A DNA stretch of 64,000 nucleotides from DASXSB01 sp036506275 (GTDB taxonomy: Bacteria > Methylomirabilota > Methylomirabilia > Rokubacteriales > CSP1-6): the NCBI GenBank assembly GCA_036506275.1, contig DASXSB010000063.1:1-64000 (forward strand), read 5' to 3'. The notes beneath the pieces were generated by a model. It was not told the DNA's origin. It ran no database searches and saw only the letters and a list, made by a program, of their open reading frames with translations. Within the stretch, counting starts at the first letter, position 1. Each line of letters begins with the position of its first letter. Positions 1 through 8,230 of this stretch are shown one piece after another. Both the position numbers and the translations under genes were made by a program.

Positions 1-617
1 ACGTCCCGCGTGTAGGGCAGGAGCGCGGGCACGTCCGAGGCCACGAAGGTTTCCCCCCGTCCCACGCCCACCACGACGCTTCCCGCGCCGCGTTTCGCCA
101 CCACGAGGCGGTCGGGAGCGGCCATGGACATCACGCCCACCGCATAGGCGCCCCTGACGTGTCGCAGGGCCGCGGTCACGGCCGTCCGTAGATCGTGGCC
201 GCGTGCGACCTCCTCTTCCACGAGGTGCGCGAGGACTTCGGTATCGGTCTCGGAGCGGAAGACGTGGCCGGCGTGGAGAAGCCGCTGTTTCAGCTCGACG
301 TAGTTCTCGAGAATACCGTTGTGGACGACCACGAGCGTTCCATCGCAGTCGCGGTGTGGATGTGCGTTCTCCTCGCAGGGACGGCCATGCGTCGCCCAGC
401 GGGTATGACCAATCCCGACGACGCCGGGCGCGGGCCGGTCACGCACGACCTCCTCGAGGCTACCGATGCGTCCCACCGCGCGGCGCACGTGAAGAACGTC
501 GCCGGCGGCGACAGCGAGACCGGCCGAATCGTACCCGCGATACTCCAGGCGCTTGAGGCCATCGAGGATGACGGCCGCCGCGTCCCGCTGCCCCACGTAT
601 CCGACGATTCCGCACAT
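1..617 (-). CDS. glmS: Glutamine--fructose-6-phosphate aminotransferase (isomerizing), N-terminal part
   Basis: Converts fructose-6-phosphate and glutamine to glucosamine-6-phosphate, the entry to UDP-GlcNAc, which also feeds the polysaccharide genes in this window. The ATG at 617 gives MCGIVGYVG, so the nucleophilic Cys2 of the class-II glutamine amidotransferase domain is exposed after Met removal. The family signatures YRGYDSAG, GHTRWATHG and HNGI(L/I)EN follow in order, then SETDTEVLAHLVEEE. Only about 205 codons are present; the rest of the glutaminase domain and both SIS sugar-isomerase domains lie beyond the left edge. It is divergent from the small gene at 925. Identification is secure; completeness cannot be judged. 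Confidence 0.95.
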   Translation of the reverse strand, partial: MCGIVGYVGQRDAAAVILDGLKRLEYRGYDSAGLAVAAGDVLHVRRAVGRIGSLEEVVRDRPAPGVVGIGHTRWATHGRPCEENAHPHRDCDGTLVVVHNGILENYVELKQRLLHAGHVFRSETDTEVLAHLVEEEVARGHDLRTAVTAALRHVRGAYAVGVMSMAAPDRLVVAKRGAGSVVVGVGRGETFVASDVPALLPYTRD

Positions 618-924
618 GCGCGCCTGTCCTCCCCGATCCTGATCACGCGGCGTTTCCACGTGGGCAGGCGCGGCGTGACGCGCCGTCGCCAGCGTTCCAG
701 AGCAGACGGCGCGCTACCGCGCCCGCGAAAAGGGCGCCATAATGGCGCACAGTGGACGCAAGGGGCGTGCCTCGCCGCCGGCACGCGCAAGCGCTCGATA
801 TTTCGTTCGCAGCGCAGCGCACGTGGTTTCGGTCGGACCAAAAAATGCGCGGCCTCGGGTGGACCGCGCACGATTTGCGGAAGCAGTGGTGACCTCGCCG
901 TCATCGTCGAGGAGCGGACACACC
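618..924. other. Divergent intergenic region between glmS and the first LDRR gene
   Basis: No convincing gene is visible in these 307 bases. The stretch should carry promoters for both neighbours. The one notable element is the inverted repeat GCGCCAT-A-ATGGCGC at 734-748, which could be an operator or a hairpin in the glmS leader. A possible -10-like CATAAT overlaps it. Longer open frames crossing this region on both strands are low-complexity, Arg-rich and look like products of high GC content. Confidence 0.4.
734..748. repeat. 15-bp inverted repeat (possible operator)
   Basis: GCGCCAT and ATGGCGC flank a single A, giving a near-perfect palindrome about 117 bases upstream of the glmS start. 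It could be a repressor or activator site, but nothing in the sequence identifies the protein. Confidence 0.3.
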
Positions 925-1158
925 GTGAAGATCTTCATCGTGGTCGCCCAGGATCGATCGGAGCTCTACGACTACTTTCGTGACGCGTTCGAGGGTGTCG
1001 CGATGGTCGAAGTCATCCTCGATCGCCGACTGCGCGAGTCCGGCGAGTCCGGCCCGCGGGAGGCCGCGGTGCCGGTGCCGAACAATCGGCGGTTCAGCAG
1101 GGACATCTACGACGAGCTGCAGTTGCGTGGATTCGTGATCGTCCGCGTTCCCGCGTGA
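925..1158 (+). CDS. Small LDRR-motif protein, paralogue 1
   Basis: I do not know a function for this 77-residue protein. The GTG at 925 is chosen because GAGGAGCGGA lies just upstream and because this start makes the protein exactly as long as its paralogue at 1592. It begins with a hydrophobic strand (KIFIVVAQD), then a helix-like ELYDYFRDAF, the strand-plus-motif VEVILDRR at about 28-35, a polar middle, and a hydrophobic end GFVIVRV. Similar short LDRR proteins occur as hypothetical proteins in Rokubacteria-like genomes, to my recollection. It resembles a small regulatory or receiver-like fold, but that is speculative. A longer in-frame upstream reading is low-complexity and unlikely. Confidence 0.65.
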   Translation: MKIFIVVAQDRSELYDYFRDAFEGVAMVEVILDRRLRESGESGPREAAVPVPNNRRFSRDIYDELQLRGFVIVRVPA

Positions 1159-1335
1159 CGAAATGCGACGGTGCCGCAGGTGTGCAGCGTCGGTGATGTT
1201 GGCAAAACGGTTCGCAGCGTAATGGCCGCCGTGCGCGCGAACTGTAAAACTTCCTGACAACCGAGGCCCCAACTCCGCCCGCCCGCCGCCATTCGAATGG
1301 TGGGCAATGATTGGGAATTCCGCGAGCGCGATCGG

Positions 1336-1353
1336 AAAACCTTACGGTTTTTT
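1336..1353 (+). terminator. Weak A/T-rich hairpin with T tail
   Basis: AAAACC and GGTTTT pair around a TTAC loop and run into further T residues. The stem is only six pairs and mostly A-T, so termination after the first LDRR gene is plausible but weak. Confidence 0.3.
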
Positions 1354-1393
1354 CAGATCACGGAGATCACGCGTTAGGATATAGCGATGGTTG

Positions 1394-1423
1394 TTGACGT
1401 TCGCGCGGTTGGCACCGAATAAG
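1394..1423 (+). promoter_or_regulatory. Possible sigma-70 promoter for the second LDRR gene
   Basis: TTGACG at 1394-1399 is followed after 18 bases by AATAAG at 1418-1423, a four-of-six match to TATAAT. The spacing is one base longer than ideal. It lies about 170 bases upstream of the chosen start, so a long leader would result. Confidence 0.25.
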
Positions 1424-1591
1424 CTGGGAGCGGCAGGGCCGATACCACGTCCGAGGAGTGTCCATGACGACGATAAGACGGACCGGTGACACGCTCAGTC
1501 GCGGCGCCTCGATGATCGTCGCCGGGGTCGGCGAAGCATGAGCCCGGCGTCGAAGGCGATGACGGAGCTCGGCGTGCGTATCGAGGGCATG

Positions 1592-1825
1592 ATGGCCCGG
1601 AATCTTTTCATCGTGTCGCGATATCACCGCGATCTCTACACGTATCTCAAAGAGCGCTTCAACGGCGACGACGCTGTTGAGATCATTCTCGATCGTCGGT
1701 CACGCCAGCGACGGCAGCGCCAGGAACCGGCCGCCGTCGAACGGCGGCGCCACGACCGCCGTTGTCGACCCGAAGTCGACGCCGAGTTGCGGACGCGATC
1801 GCACGCGATCATCACGATTCCCTGA
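1592..1825 (+). CDS. Small LDRR-motif protein, paralogue 2
   Basis: This 77-residue protein is a clear paralogue of the product at 925: both start with a hydrophobic FIV strand, share a xDLYxYxxxxF helix, have a VEIILDRR or VEVILDRR core near residue 29, and end in a hydrophobic strand. This copy adds an Arg-rich stretch with two more ERR/DRR repeats (ERRRHDRR at about 50-57). The ATG at 1592 is preferred over 1538 because GAGGG lies four bases ahead of it and the length then equals that of paralogue 1. The function is unknown; the basic repeats could contact nucleic acid or a nucleotide, which is a guess. Confidence 0.65.
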   Translation: MARNLFIVSRYHRDLYTYLKERFNGDDAVEIILDRRSRQRRQRQEPAAVERRRHDRRCRPEVDAELRTRSHAIITIP

Positions 1826-1960
1826 GCGGTGGCGCGCTCGTCCGCGGAGGTGGATCCGTTCGGTGTAAGCGCTTGAAATTGCTCGCCTAACCTAGACCCT
1901 TCCGCCCCTCTCGCGCTCGCGAAGCAACCCCATTGACTTGGGGCCTCGACCCTTGTCATC

Positions 1961-3445
1961 ATGGCGCTCCCGGCGACAGTTAAGTCCGGGGTTTCGATGC
2001 GCTCGCCTCGAGCGCGCCTACCGAGGGGGACGCGCACGTTGCATCTGATCATTCTCGACCCCACGCAGGACGTCAGCCGTTCCGCGGGCGATGCGATACC
2101 TTCCGGCGTCAAGACCACGGCCGTGCGCAGCATCCCGGCCGTGACGTCGCTGCTCTCAGCGGCGGCTCACGACGACGTTTTCCTCGTGCATCTCGCCGCT
2201 GACGTGCAGGCGGCGCCGATCGCGGCGACGCTGCGCCAGACGAGCTTCCGTGGTCACGTGCTGGCGGTAGCGGATCGGCTCCAGCGCGGTGACGCGGACG
2301 CGCTGGCGAAGATGCCTAGGGCGGAGTGCGTGGAGCTGCGCGGATCGTCCGCGACCCTCCACAGCGCCCTCCAACGAGCCATGGTAGACTCGAGTTCCGT
2401 GCGCTACCGTCGGCCGCGTGAACTCCCCAGTTTCCACGGAATCGTAGGTCGCTCCAAGCAAATCCAGGAGATCTTCACCCGGATCGAGAAAGCGGCGGCG
2501 GGTGACGCCAACGTCTGCATATACGGAGAAAGCGGCACCGGCAAGGAGCTCATCGCGCGCGCCATCCACGCCGCCAGTGACCGTCGCGACCGTCCTCTCG
2601 TCACCCTCGATTGCACCGCGGTTCCCGAAGGCCTGATGGAGAGTCAGCTCTTCGGCCACGTGAAGGGCGCCTTCACGGGCGCCGTGGAGCACCGTGAGGG
2701 AGTGTTCTCGCTCGCGGATACGGGCACGCTCTTCATCGACGAACTGTGCGAGCTCAGCATGCCGCTCCAGGCCAAGCTGCTCCGCGTGGTGCAGAGCCGA
2801 GAGTTCGTGAAGGTCGGGGGGATGAAGCCGATCCGGTCCAACATCCGTCTCATCACCGCCACCAACAAGGATCCCAAGAAGGGCGTCGACGCCGGGACCT
2901 TCCGCGCCGATCTCTACTACCGCGTCGCCGTCGTCATGATCAAGGTGCCGGCGCTGCGTGAACGGCGCGACGACATCCCGCTCCTCGTCGAGCATTTCCT
3001 CGAGAAATTCGCGACGGCGTACAAGAAGCCTGTGCGCGGCGTGGAGCAGGCCGCCATGGACCGCATCGTCGCGATGCCGTGGCCGGGCAACATCCGGCAG
3101 CTCGAGAACTTCCTCGCGCAGGCGGTCGTGCTCGCGGAGAGCGACACCCTCTCCGAGCGTGACCTCTTCGTCGATGACGTCGTTGCTACCTCGCCTGTCG
3201 CTTCTACGAATCTCCAGCTCGAGCCCGGCCTCCAGCTTCGCGAGGTGGAGCGGCGCTACATCCTGCGCACGCTGCAGCGCGTCCAGGGCAACCGGACGGA
3301 AGCGGCGAGATTGCTCGGGATCAGCGTCCGCTGCCTCCAGTACAAGCTCAAGGCGTATTCGCAGACGGGCGACGAATTCGAAGCCCCGCGTAGCGTGGCT
3401 GCCGCTCCGCGGCCCGCGCCGCGCCCCGAAATCCTCGCCTCTTAA
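1961..3445 (+). CDS. Sigma-54-dependent transcriptional activator with degenerate receiver domain, Fis family
   Basis: This 494-residue enhancer-binding protein has a divergent receiver-like N-terminus (about 25-140), a AAA+ domain (about 160-395) with Walker A GESGTGKE near 189 and the sigma-54-contacting loop GAFTGA near 236, and a C-terminal Fis-type helix-turn-helix (about 435-475). The usual phosphoacceptor Asp is not evident: the corresponding strand reads VFLVHLAAD, so ordinary phosphorylation is doubtful. It sits directly upstream of a sigma-54 promoter that drives the exosortase operon and is a natural candidate to act there alongside PrsR. The start is uncertain; later candidates are an ATG at 1997 and a TTG at 2039 preceded by GAGGGGG. 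Confidence 0.9.
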   Translation: MALPATVKSGVSMRSPRARLPRGTRTLHLIILDPTQDVSRSAGDAIPSGVKTTAVRSIPAVTSLLSAAAHDDVFLVHLAADVQAAPIAATLRQTSFRGHVLAVADRLQRGDADALAKMPRAECVELRGSSATLHSALQRAMVDSSSVRYRRPRELPSFHGIVGRSKQIQEIFTRIEKAAAGDANVCIYGESGTGKELIARAIHAASDRRDRPLVTLDCTAVPEGLMESQLFGHVKGAFTGAVEHREGVFSLADTGTLFIDELCELSMPLQAKLLRVVQSREFVKVGGMKPIRSNIRLITATNKDPKKGVDAGTFRADLYYRVAVVMIKVPALRERRDDIPLLVEHFLEKFATAYKKPVRGVEQAAMDRIVAMPWPGNIRQLENFLAQAVVLAESDTLSERDLFVDDVVATSPVASTNLQLEPGLQLREVERRYILRTLQRVQGNRTEAARLLGISVRCLQYKLKAYSQTGDEFEAPRSVAAAPRPAPRPEILAS

Positions 3446-3463
3446 GCTCCGGCGGGCTTGCTC

Positions 3464-3488
3464 GCACGGCGCAAGCCGTGCAAATTTT
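3464..3488 (+). terminator. Rho-independent terminator after the sigma-54 activator gene
   Basis: GCACGGC (3464-3470) and GCCGTGC (3475-3481) form a perfect seven-pair stem around a GCAA tetraloop and are followed by AAATTTT. It lies 18 bases past the stop and separates the regulator from the operon that follows. Confidence 0.7.
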
Positions 3489-3619
3489 GCGGCCGCACGT
3501 GCGACGCAAGTCCGTGATTTCACTGGAAGCGGCAATATCCCCGATAAATTTGCGTGTCGGGATTCCTTCCTTCGAAGTGAAAAGATCAAGACAACCAGCT
3601 AGTTAGAGCATATTCCGCC

Positions 3620-3637
3620 CGGGCACGGCACTTGCGA
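3620..3637 (+). promoter_or_regulatory. Sigma-54 (-24/-12) promoter of the exosortase operon
   Basis: The sequence GGCACG-GCAC-TTGC at 3622-3635 matches the RpoN consensus GGCACG-N4-TTGC, with exactly ten bases between the invariant GG and GC. Initiation about 12 bases past the GC would fall near 3646-3648, leaving a leader of only about 8 bases before the ATG at 3655. Two sigma-54 activators are encoded close by, at 1961 and 10336. Confidence 0.8.
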
Positions 3638-3654
3638 TGACCTGATTCTCGCCA

Positions 3655-5028
3655 ATGCTAAGGGTCTTTCGACATTACGTTCCTGCGTTCCTGCTGGTGG
3701 CCTTGGCCGCCGACTCCGCAATGGTCCTTCTCGCAATGGCTGCCGCCCGTTTCTTGACGCCCGGGACCGCCCCCGGTTCATTCTGGGCGCAATCGGCGGC
3801 TATCGGCGGCGCCGTGCTGCTCGCGCTGTATGCAGCGGAACTGTACAAGACCGATCTCCGGATTCCCCGGCGAGAAGGATTGGCGCGACTTCTCGGCGCG
3901 ATCTTCACAGGCGCCGTCCTCTCGGGGGCCCTCGGCCTCGCGGTTCCTGCCTTCCGTCTGGAAGCACTACCTTTCCTCGAGGTGTTCGGTATCCTCGGCG
4001 CCGGCCTGGTCGTCTGGCGAGGAGGGTGGTTTCCCTGGTGCTCGCCGGATCGGCTTCAGGAGCGCGTGCTCGTCCTCGGCGTCAGCGCCGCCGCCCCGCG
4101 CATCGTCGCGCTCCAGGCCACGGGGTCACGCCCGTTCAAGGTGCTGGGATTCGTCGACAGCGCGCTCGACGCTCAGGACCGGCTCCCCGAAGGCGCTGCT
4201 CTTCTCGGTAAGCCGAGCGACCTTCTCGGCATCGTCGACGACCTCGCCCCCGATCTCGTGCTCGTCGCGCTCGCCGACATGCGCCGGAGCTTTCCCGCCG
4301 ACGATCTCCTCGAATGCCGGCTGCGCGGCATCCGGGTCGAGGATTGGCCCACCTTTCACGAGAAGCAAACGGGCAAGATCCTTCTCACCGACCTCCGCCC
4401 GAGCTGGCTCATCTTTTCCGATGGCTTCGTGAAGACGCGGCTGGAGCGCCGGGTCAAGCGGGTGCTGGACGTCAGCCTTGCCTTCGCAGTCTTCACCCTG
4501 AGCCTGCCGTTCATGGCGGTGATCGCGCTCGCCATCAAGCTCGATTCCGCGGGCCCCGTGCTCTTCCGTCAGGAACGCGTCGGTGAGCATGGCCGCCGAT
4601 TCTTCATCAACAAGTTCAGGTCCATGCGCGCGGAGGCGGAGCGCGAGTCGGGTCCGGTGTGGGCGCGGCCCGATGACCCCCGCGTCACGCGCGTCGGCCG
4701 CATCCTCCGCCGCGCGCGTCTCGACGAGCTGCCGCAACTCCTCAACGTCCTCGTGGGCGACATGAGCTTCGTGGGTCCTCGGCCCGAACGGCCCGAGTTC
4801 GTGCAGGTCCTCCAGGAAGAGATCCCGTTCTACCTCGCCCGTCTTTCCGTGAAGCCCGGCGTCACGGGATGGGCGCAGGTCCGCCATCGCTACGCGGCAT
4901 CGATCGCAGACACCGTGGAGAAGTTGCAGTACGACTTCTACTACATCAAGAACATGTCGGTCTTCCTCGATCTGCTCGTCCTCCTCAGCACCATCCAGGT
5001 CGTGGTGTTCGGTCGGGGCTCCCGGTGA
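3655..5028 (+). CDS. XrtA-system polyprenyl-phosphate sugar transferase (EpsB-like)
   Basis: This 457-residue membrane enzyme should transfer the first sugar phosphate from a UDP-sugar onto undecaprenyl phosphate at the inner membrane. The N-terminus has several hydrophobic segments (about 8-125), then a nucleotide-binding-like region (about 135-240). A final transmembrane helix near 272-295 leads into the bacterial sugar-transferase domain with KFRSMR (320-325), DELPQLLNVL, SFVGPRPERPEF and PGVTGWAQV. The overall form matches the exosortase-associated family rather than short WbaP-type enzymes. The N-terminus fits that family, although no Shine-Dalgarno site precedes the ATG. It is the first gene behind the sigma-54 promoter. 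A second member of the family is encoded at 42799-44196. Confidence 0.92.
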   Translation: MLRVFRHYVPAFLLVALAADSAMVLLAMAAARFLTPGTAPGSFWAQSAAIGGAVLLALYAAELYKTDLRIPRREGLARLLGAIFTGAVLSGALGLAVPAFRLEALPFLEVFGILGAGLVVWRGGWFPWCSPDRLQERVLVLGVSAAAPRIVALQATGSRPFKVLGFVDSALDAQDRLPEGAALLGKPSDLLGIVDDLAPDLVLVALADMRRSFPADDLLECRLRGIRVEDWPTFHEKQTGKILLTDLRPSWLIFSDGFVKTRLERRVKRVLDVSLAFAVFTLSLPFMAVIALAIKLDSAGPVLFRQERVGEHGRRFFINKFRSMRAEAERESGPVWARPDDPRVTRVGRILRRARLDELPQLLNVLVGDMSFVGPRPERPEFVQVLQEEIPFYLARLSVKPGVTGWAQVRHRYAASIADTVEKLQYDFYYIKNMSVFLDLLVLLSTIQVVVFGRGSR

Positions 5029-5048
5029 GGCGATCGAGCGACGCGGCC

Positions 5049-5936
5049 ATGTCCATCGCCGCCCCCGCCGACGTCGTCGCGGGCGCGTCGCCCTCGTGGC
5101 GATCGCTCGCGATCCTGGGCGCGATCTTCTTCGTCGTGCTCGGCGTCCTGTACTCCACGGTCCTGCGTGATCTCGTGGCGCAGTGGTGGGACGACGACAA
5201 CTACTCTCACGGCTTCCTCGTGCCGCTGTTCACGGGCTATCTGATCTGGCAGCGCCGCCACGAGCTCCGCACGATGCCGATCTGTGGCAGCGCGCTCGGC
5301 TGGCCCGTGCTGGTGGCGGGTGTCGGCATGCTCATCCTCGGCGATGTGGGCGCGGAAAACTTTCTGCTTCGCAGCTCGCTCATCCTGATCCTCACCGGCC
5401 TCGTGCTCGTGCACCTGGGGCGGCACGTGTTCCGGGCCGTCGCCTTTCCGCTCGCCTTCCTGTTCTTCGCGGTGCCGCTGCCGGCGATCATCTTTTACAA
5501 GATCGCCTTCCCGCTGCAGGGTCTGGCCGCCCAGAACTCGGCGTGGGCGCTCGACCTCCTGGGCGTGCCCGTTCTCCTCGACGGCAACGTCATTCACCTG
5601 AGCCGGCTCAGCCTCGGAGTGGTGGAAGCATGCAGTGGCATCCGATCGCTGATCTCGCTGGTCGCCCTCGCGGTGGCGTGGGCGTACCTCACCCTGCCCT
5701 CGACCTTCGCCATGGCGGTGCTCATCGCGGCCTCGATCCCCATCACCATCGCCGCCAACGCCGCCCGCATCGTGGCCACCGGCCTCATCGGTCAGTCGTT
5801 CGGAATGGAATACGCGCAAGGCTTCTTCCACACCTTCTCGGGGTGGGTGATTTTCGTGTTCGCGTTCGTGTGCCTGCTCGGGGTGCATGCCCTGATCAGG
5901 ATGGTGAGCGCGGCGTGGCGCCGGCGCAGCGCATGA
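5049..5936 (+). CDS. xrtA: Exosortase (XrtA/EpsH type)
   Basis: Polytopic 295-residue membrane transpeptidase that would process proteins carrying a PEP-CTERM-type sorting signal and is coupled to exopolysaccharide production. The catalytic pattern of the family is present: Cys195 in VVEACSGIRSL, Arg240 in NAARI and His261 in GFFHTFSGW. About eight hydrophobic segments span the protein, and the N-terminal NYSHGFLVP motif is typical. The ATG at 5049 lies 20 bases after the sugar-transferase stop; a longer upstream frame is a shadow of that gene. No EpsI (DUF3485) domain is fused or adjacent, and no PEP-CTERM substrate is seen in the window, so its targets must be elsewhere. Confidence 0.92.
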   Translation: MSIAAPADVVAGASPSWRSLAILGAIFFVVLGVLYSTVLRDLVAQWWDDDNYSHGFLVPLFTGYLIWQRRHELRTMPICGSALGWPVLVAGVGMLILGDVGAENFLLRSSLILILTGLVLVHLGRHVFRAVAFPLAFLFFAVPLPAIIFYKIAFPLQGLAAQNSAWALDLLGVPVLLDGNVIHLSRLSLGVVEACSGIRSLISLVALAVAWAYLTLPSTFAMAVLIAASIPITIAANAARIVATGLIGQSFGMEYAQGFFHTFSGWVIFVFAFVCLLGVHALIRMVSAAWRRRSA

Positions 5937-6009
5937 CCCTCGTACCCGCATCCGCGCCATCCGGCGTCGGCGGACGACGCCTTCGATTGACGCAGGAGGA
6001 CTGATCGAC

Positions 6010-8196
6010 ATGTCGCGCATGGTGACCAAGACCGCCGTCCTCACGCTGAGCGTGCTCGTGCTGGGCCTGCTCGCGGCGAGCGGGTGCGCCCGCTCCCCCG
6101 AAGCCAAGAAGGCGCGCCATCTCGAGCGCGCCGAGAAGTTCTTCGGGCGCCAGGACTACAAGGACGCCATCATCGAGTACCGCAACGTCCTTCGTATCGA
6201 TCCCGCCAACGCCGTCGCCATCCGGCAGCTCGGTCTCGCCCATTATCAGCTCGGCGAGCTGGGCGATGCCTTCCCCTACCTGCGCAAGTCGGCGGAGCTC
6301 GATCCCCAGAACCTCGATGTCCGCGTGAAGCTCGGGATCATCTATTTCGTCGCACGGCGGCCGAAGCAAGCCCAGGACGAGCTCGCGTTCGTGCTCGGAC
6401 GTGATCCGAAGAACCTGGACGCGTTGCTGCTCCTTGCCGATGCCTCCCCCGGACCCCAGGAGGCGGCCGCCACGCTGCGTCGCTTCGAGGCGGCGCGCGC
6501 CGACCTCCAGGACAAGGCCAAGTACCACATCGCCCTCGGCACCCTGTACGTGCGCACCCGCGATCTTGCGAGCGCCGAGCGCGCCTTCAAGGAAGCGATC
6601 GCCCGCGACGCCAAGTCCATCGAAGCGCACGCCGCCCTCGGCGAGTTCTACCTCGTGAAGCGTGATCTCGCCCAGGCCGAGGAAGAGTTCAAGGTGGCGG
6701 CCGACATCGCCGGCATCGCGACGCCGGCGCGCCTGCGCCTCGCCGAGTTCTACCTTCGATCGGGGAAGCCGGAAGACGGCAAGCGCGTGCTGCGCGAGAT
6801 GACGACGAAGGCCCCCGACTACCTCCCCGCCTGGCGGCGCACGGCCGAGCTCGCCCTCGCCGAGAGGCGCTACGACGACAGCTTGAAGACGCTCGACGTC
6901 ATCTTCAAGAAGAACTCCTCGGACCTCGAGGCGCGCTTCCTCCAGGGGCGCGTTCACCTCGCCAAGCAGGAGACGCCGCAGGCCATGGACGCGTTTCAGG
7001 CGGTTCTGAAGATGGAGCCGAAGTCCGCGCCCGCCCGCTACCAGCTCGCCCTCGCGCAGCTCCAGGCCGGCAACGTCCAGCAGGCGAAGACCGAGCTCAA
7101 AGAGGCGACGACGATTGCGCCGGACTTTGTCGACGCGCGGCTCCTGTTCGCGCAGCTCAACATTCAGACGGGCAGCGTTCAGCCCGCCATCGAAGACCTG
7201 GAAGCCATGATCGCCGCCCGCCCGCGGCAGGTACAGCCGTACGTCCTCCTCGGCACCGCCTACCTGAGCAAGCGAGAGCCCGCGAAGGCGACCGAAGCCT
7301 ATCGCAAGCTCGCCGCGCTCATTCCGGAGGATCCGCGGGGACCGTTCCTGGTCGGGATCGGACTTCGCGCGGAGGGCAAGCGCGCAGAAGCGGCCAAGCA
7401 GTTCCAGGCGGCGGTGGCGGCGTTCCCGGGATTCGTCGATGCGATCGCGCAACTGGTGGCGATGGCGTTCGAGGACAAGCAGCCCGCCGCCGCCGTCGAG
7501 CTCGTGAAGAAGCAGATCGCGCTCGTGCCCAACTCCGGGCCGCTCCATGAGCTGCTCGGACGCGTCTACCTGGCGGACGGCAAGAAGGACATCGCGGAGG
7601 GCGAATTCATGAAAGCCCTCGAGCTCGAACCCCGCCTCGTGGGCAGCTACGCGAGCCTGGCCGCCATCTATGCCAGTACCGGCCAGTACGACGAGGCCAT
7701 CAAGAAGCTCGACGCCAGCCTCAAGGTGGCGCCGAAGAACATCGTCACCCTCATGCTCCTCGCCACCGTCTACCACCAGCGCGGTGACATCGCCAAGGCC
7801 CGCGAGTCGTACGAGAAGGTCCTCGCCGTCAATCCGCGCTTCGCGCCCGCCGCCAACAACCTCGCCTGGATCTACTCCGAGCACGGTGGCGATCAGGAGA
7901 AGGCGTTGCAGCTCGCGCAGACGGCGAAGGAGGTCTCGCCTGAGGATCCACGCATCTCCGATACGCTGGGCTGGATCCTGTACAAGCGGGGTGTCTATCA
8001 GCGCGCGCTCACGCTCTTCGAGGAGAGCGTGGCCAAGATCCCCGAAGATCCCACCGTGCAGTACCACCTCGGGCTCACCTACGCCAAGATCGGCAACAAG
8101 GAGCACGCTCGACGCGCGCTCACCACCGCCCTCAACACGAAGTCGGAGTTCCCCGAGAAAGAGAGCGCGAAGCGCGCGCTCACGGAGCTCAATTGA
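6010..8196 (+). CDS. prsT: XrtA/PEP-CTERM system TPR-repeat lipoprotein PrsT
   Basis: This 728-residue protein starts with a lipoprotein signal peptide (LLAASGC, lipid-modified Cys26 predicted) followed by tandem tetratricopeptide repeats over nearly its whole length; the A..ALGxxY/A..xxPxN rhythm recurs about every 34 residues. TPR arrays of this kind are scaffolds, and this family sits between exosortase and prsK in many PEP-CTERM loci, so it probably acts as a periplasmic or outer-membrane-facing assembly factor for the polysaccharide machine. AGGAGG at 5995-6000 precedes the start. It is somewhat shorter than typical PrsT proteins. A 914-codon frame on the opposite strand is a codon-bias shadow. 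Confidence 0.9.
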   Translation: MSRMVTKTAVLTLSVLVLGLLAASGCARSPEAKKARHLERAEKFFGRQDYKDAIIEYRNVLRIDPANAVAIRQLGLAHYQLGELGDAFPYLRKSAELDPQNLDVRVKLGIIYFVARRPKQAQDELAFVLGRDPKNLDALLLLADASPGPQEAAATLRRFEAARADLQDKAKYHIALGTLYVRTRDLASAERAFKEAIARDAKSIEAHAALGEFYLVKRDLAQAEEEFKVAADIAGIATPARLRLAEFYLRSGKPEDGKRVLREMTTKAPDYLPAWRRTAELALAERRYDDSLKTLDVIFKKNSSDLEARFLQGRVHLAKQETPQAMDAFQAVLKMEPKSAPARYQLALAQLQAGNVQQAKTELKEATTIAPDFVDARLLFAQLNIQTGSVQPAIEDLEAMIAARPRQVQPYVLLGTAYLSKREPAKATEAYRKLAALIPEDPRGPFLVGIGLRAEGKRAEAAKQFQAAVAAFPGFVDAIAQLVAMAFEDKQPAAAVELVKKQIALVPNSGPLHELLGRVYLADGKKDIAEGEFMKALELEPRLVGSYASLAAIYASTGQYDEAIKKLDASLKVAPKNIVTLMLLATVYHQRGDIAKARESYEKVLAVNPRFAPAANNLAWIYSEHGGDQEKALQLAQTAKEVSPEDPRISDTLGWILYKRGVYQRALTLFEESVAKIPEDPTVQYHLGLTYAKIGNKEHARRALTTALNTKSEFPEKESAKRALTELN

Positions 8197-8230
8197 ACCA
8201 CGGCCGCCCCGGACGCGCGGAGAATCCGGC

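Larger units (their letters stand above)
1159..1591. other. Intergenic region between the two LDRR genes
   Basis: No gene is seen in these 433 bases. It holds the perfect 12-bp palindrome CCATTCGAATGG at 1289-1300, a weak terminator-like hairpin at 1336-1353, and a possible sigma-70 promoter (TTGACG, 18-nt spacer, AATAAG) at 1394-1423. An open frame can be extended upstream from 1592 to an ATG at 1538, but the added residues have no counterpart in the paralogue. Confidence 0.4.

Noticed and set aside
195..983. Overlapping frames on both strands through the glmS start and upstream region
   Set aside because: glmS is certain from its motifs; the alternatives are shadows and read into non-coding DNA.
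1205..1225. Sigma-54-like TTGGCAAAACGGTTCGC
   Set aside because: The spacing between the GG and GC is 11 rather than 10 and the TTGC element is changed.
3489..3600. Possible second c-di-GMP riboswitch (GCGACGCAAGTCCGTG)
   Set aside because: The invariant GACGCAAAGCCACGGG core and pairing stems are not present.
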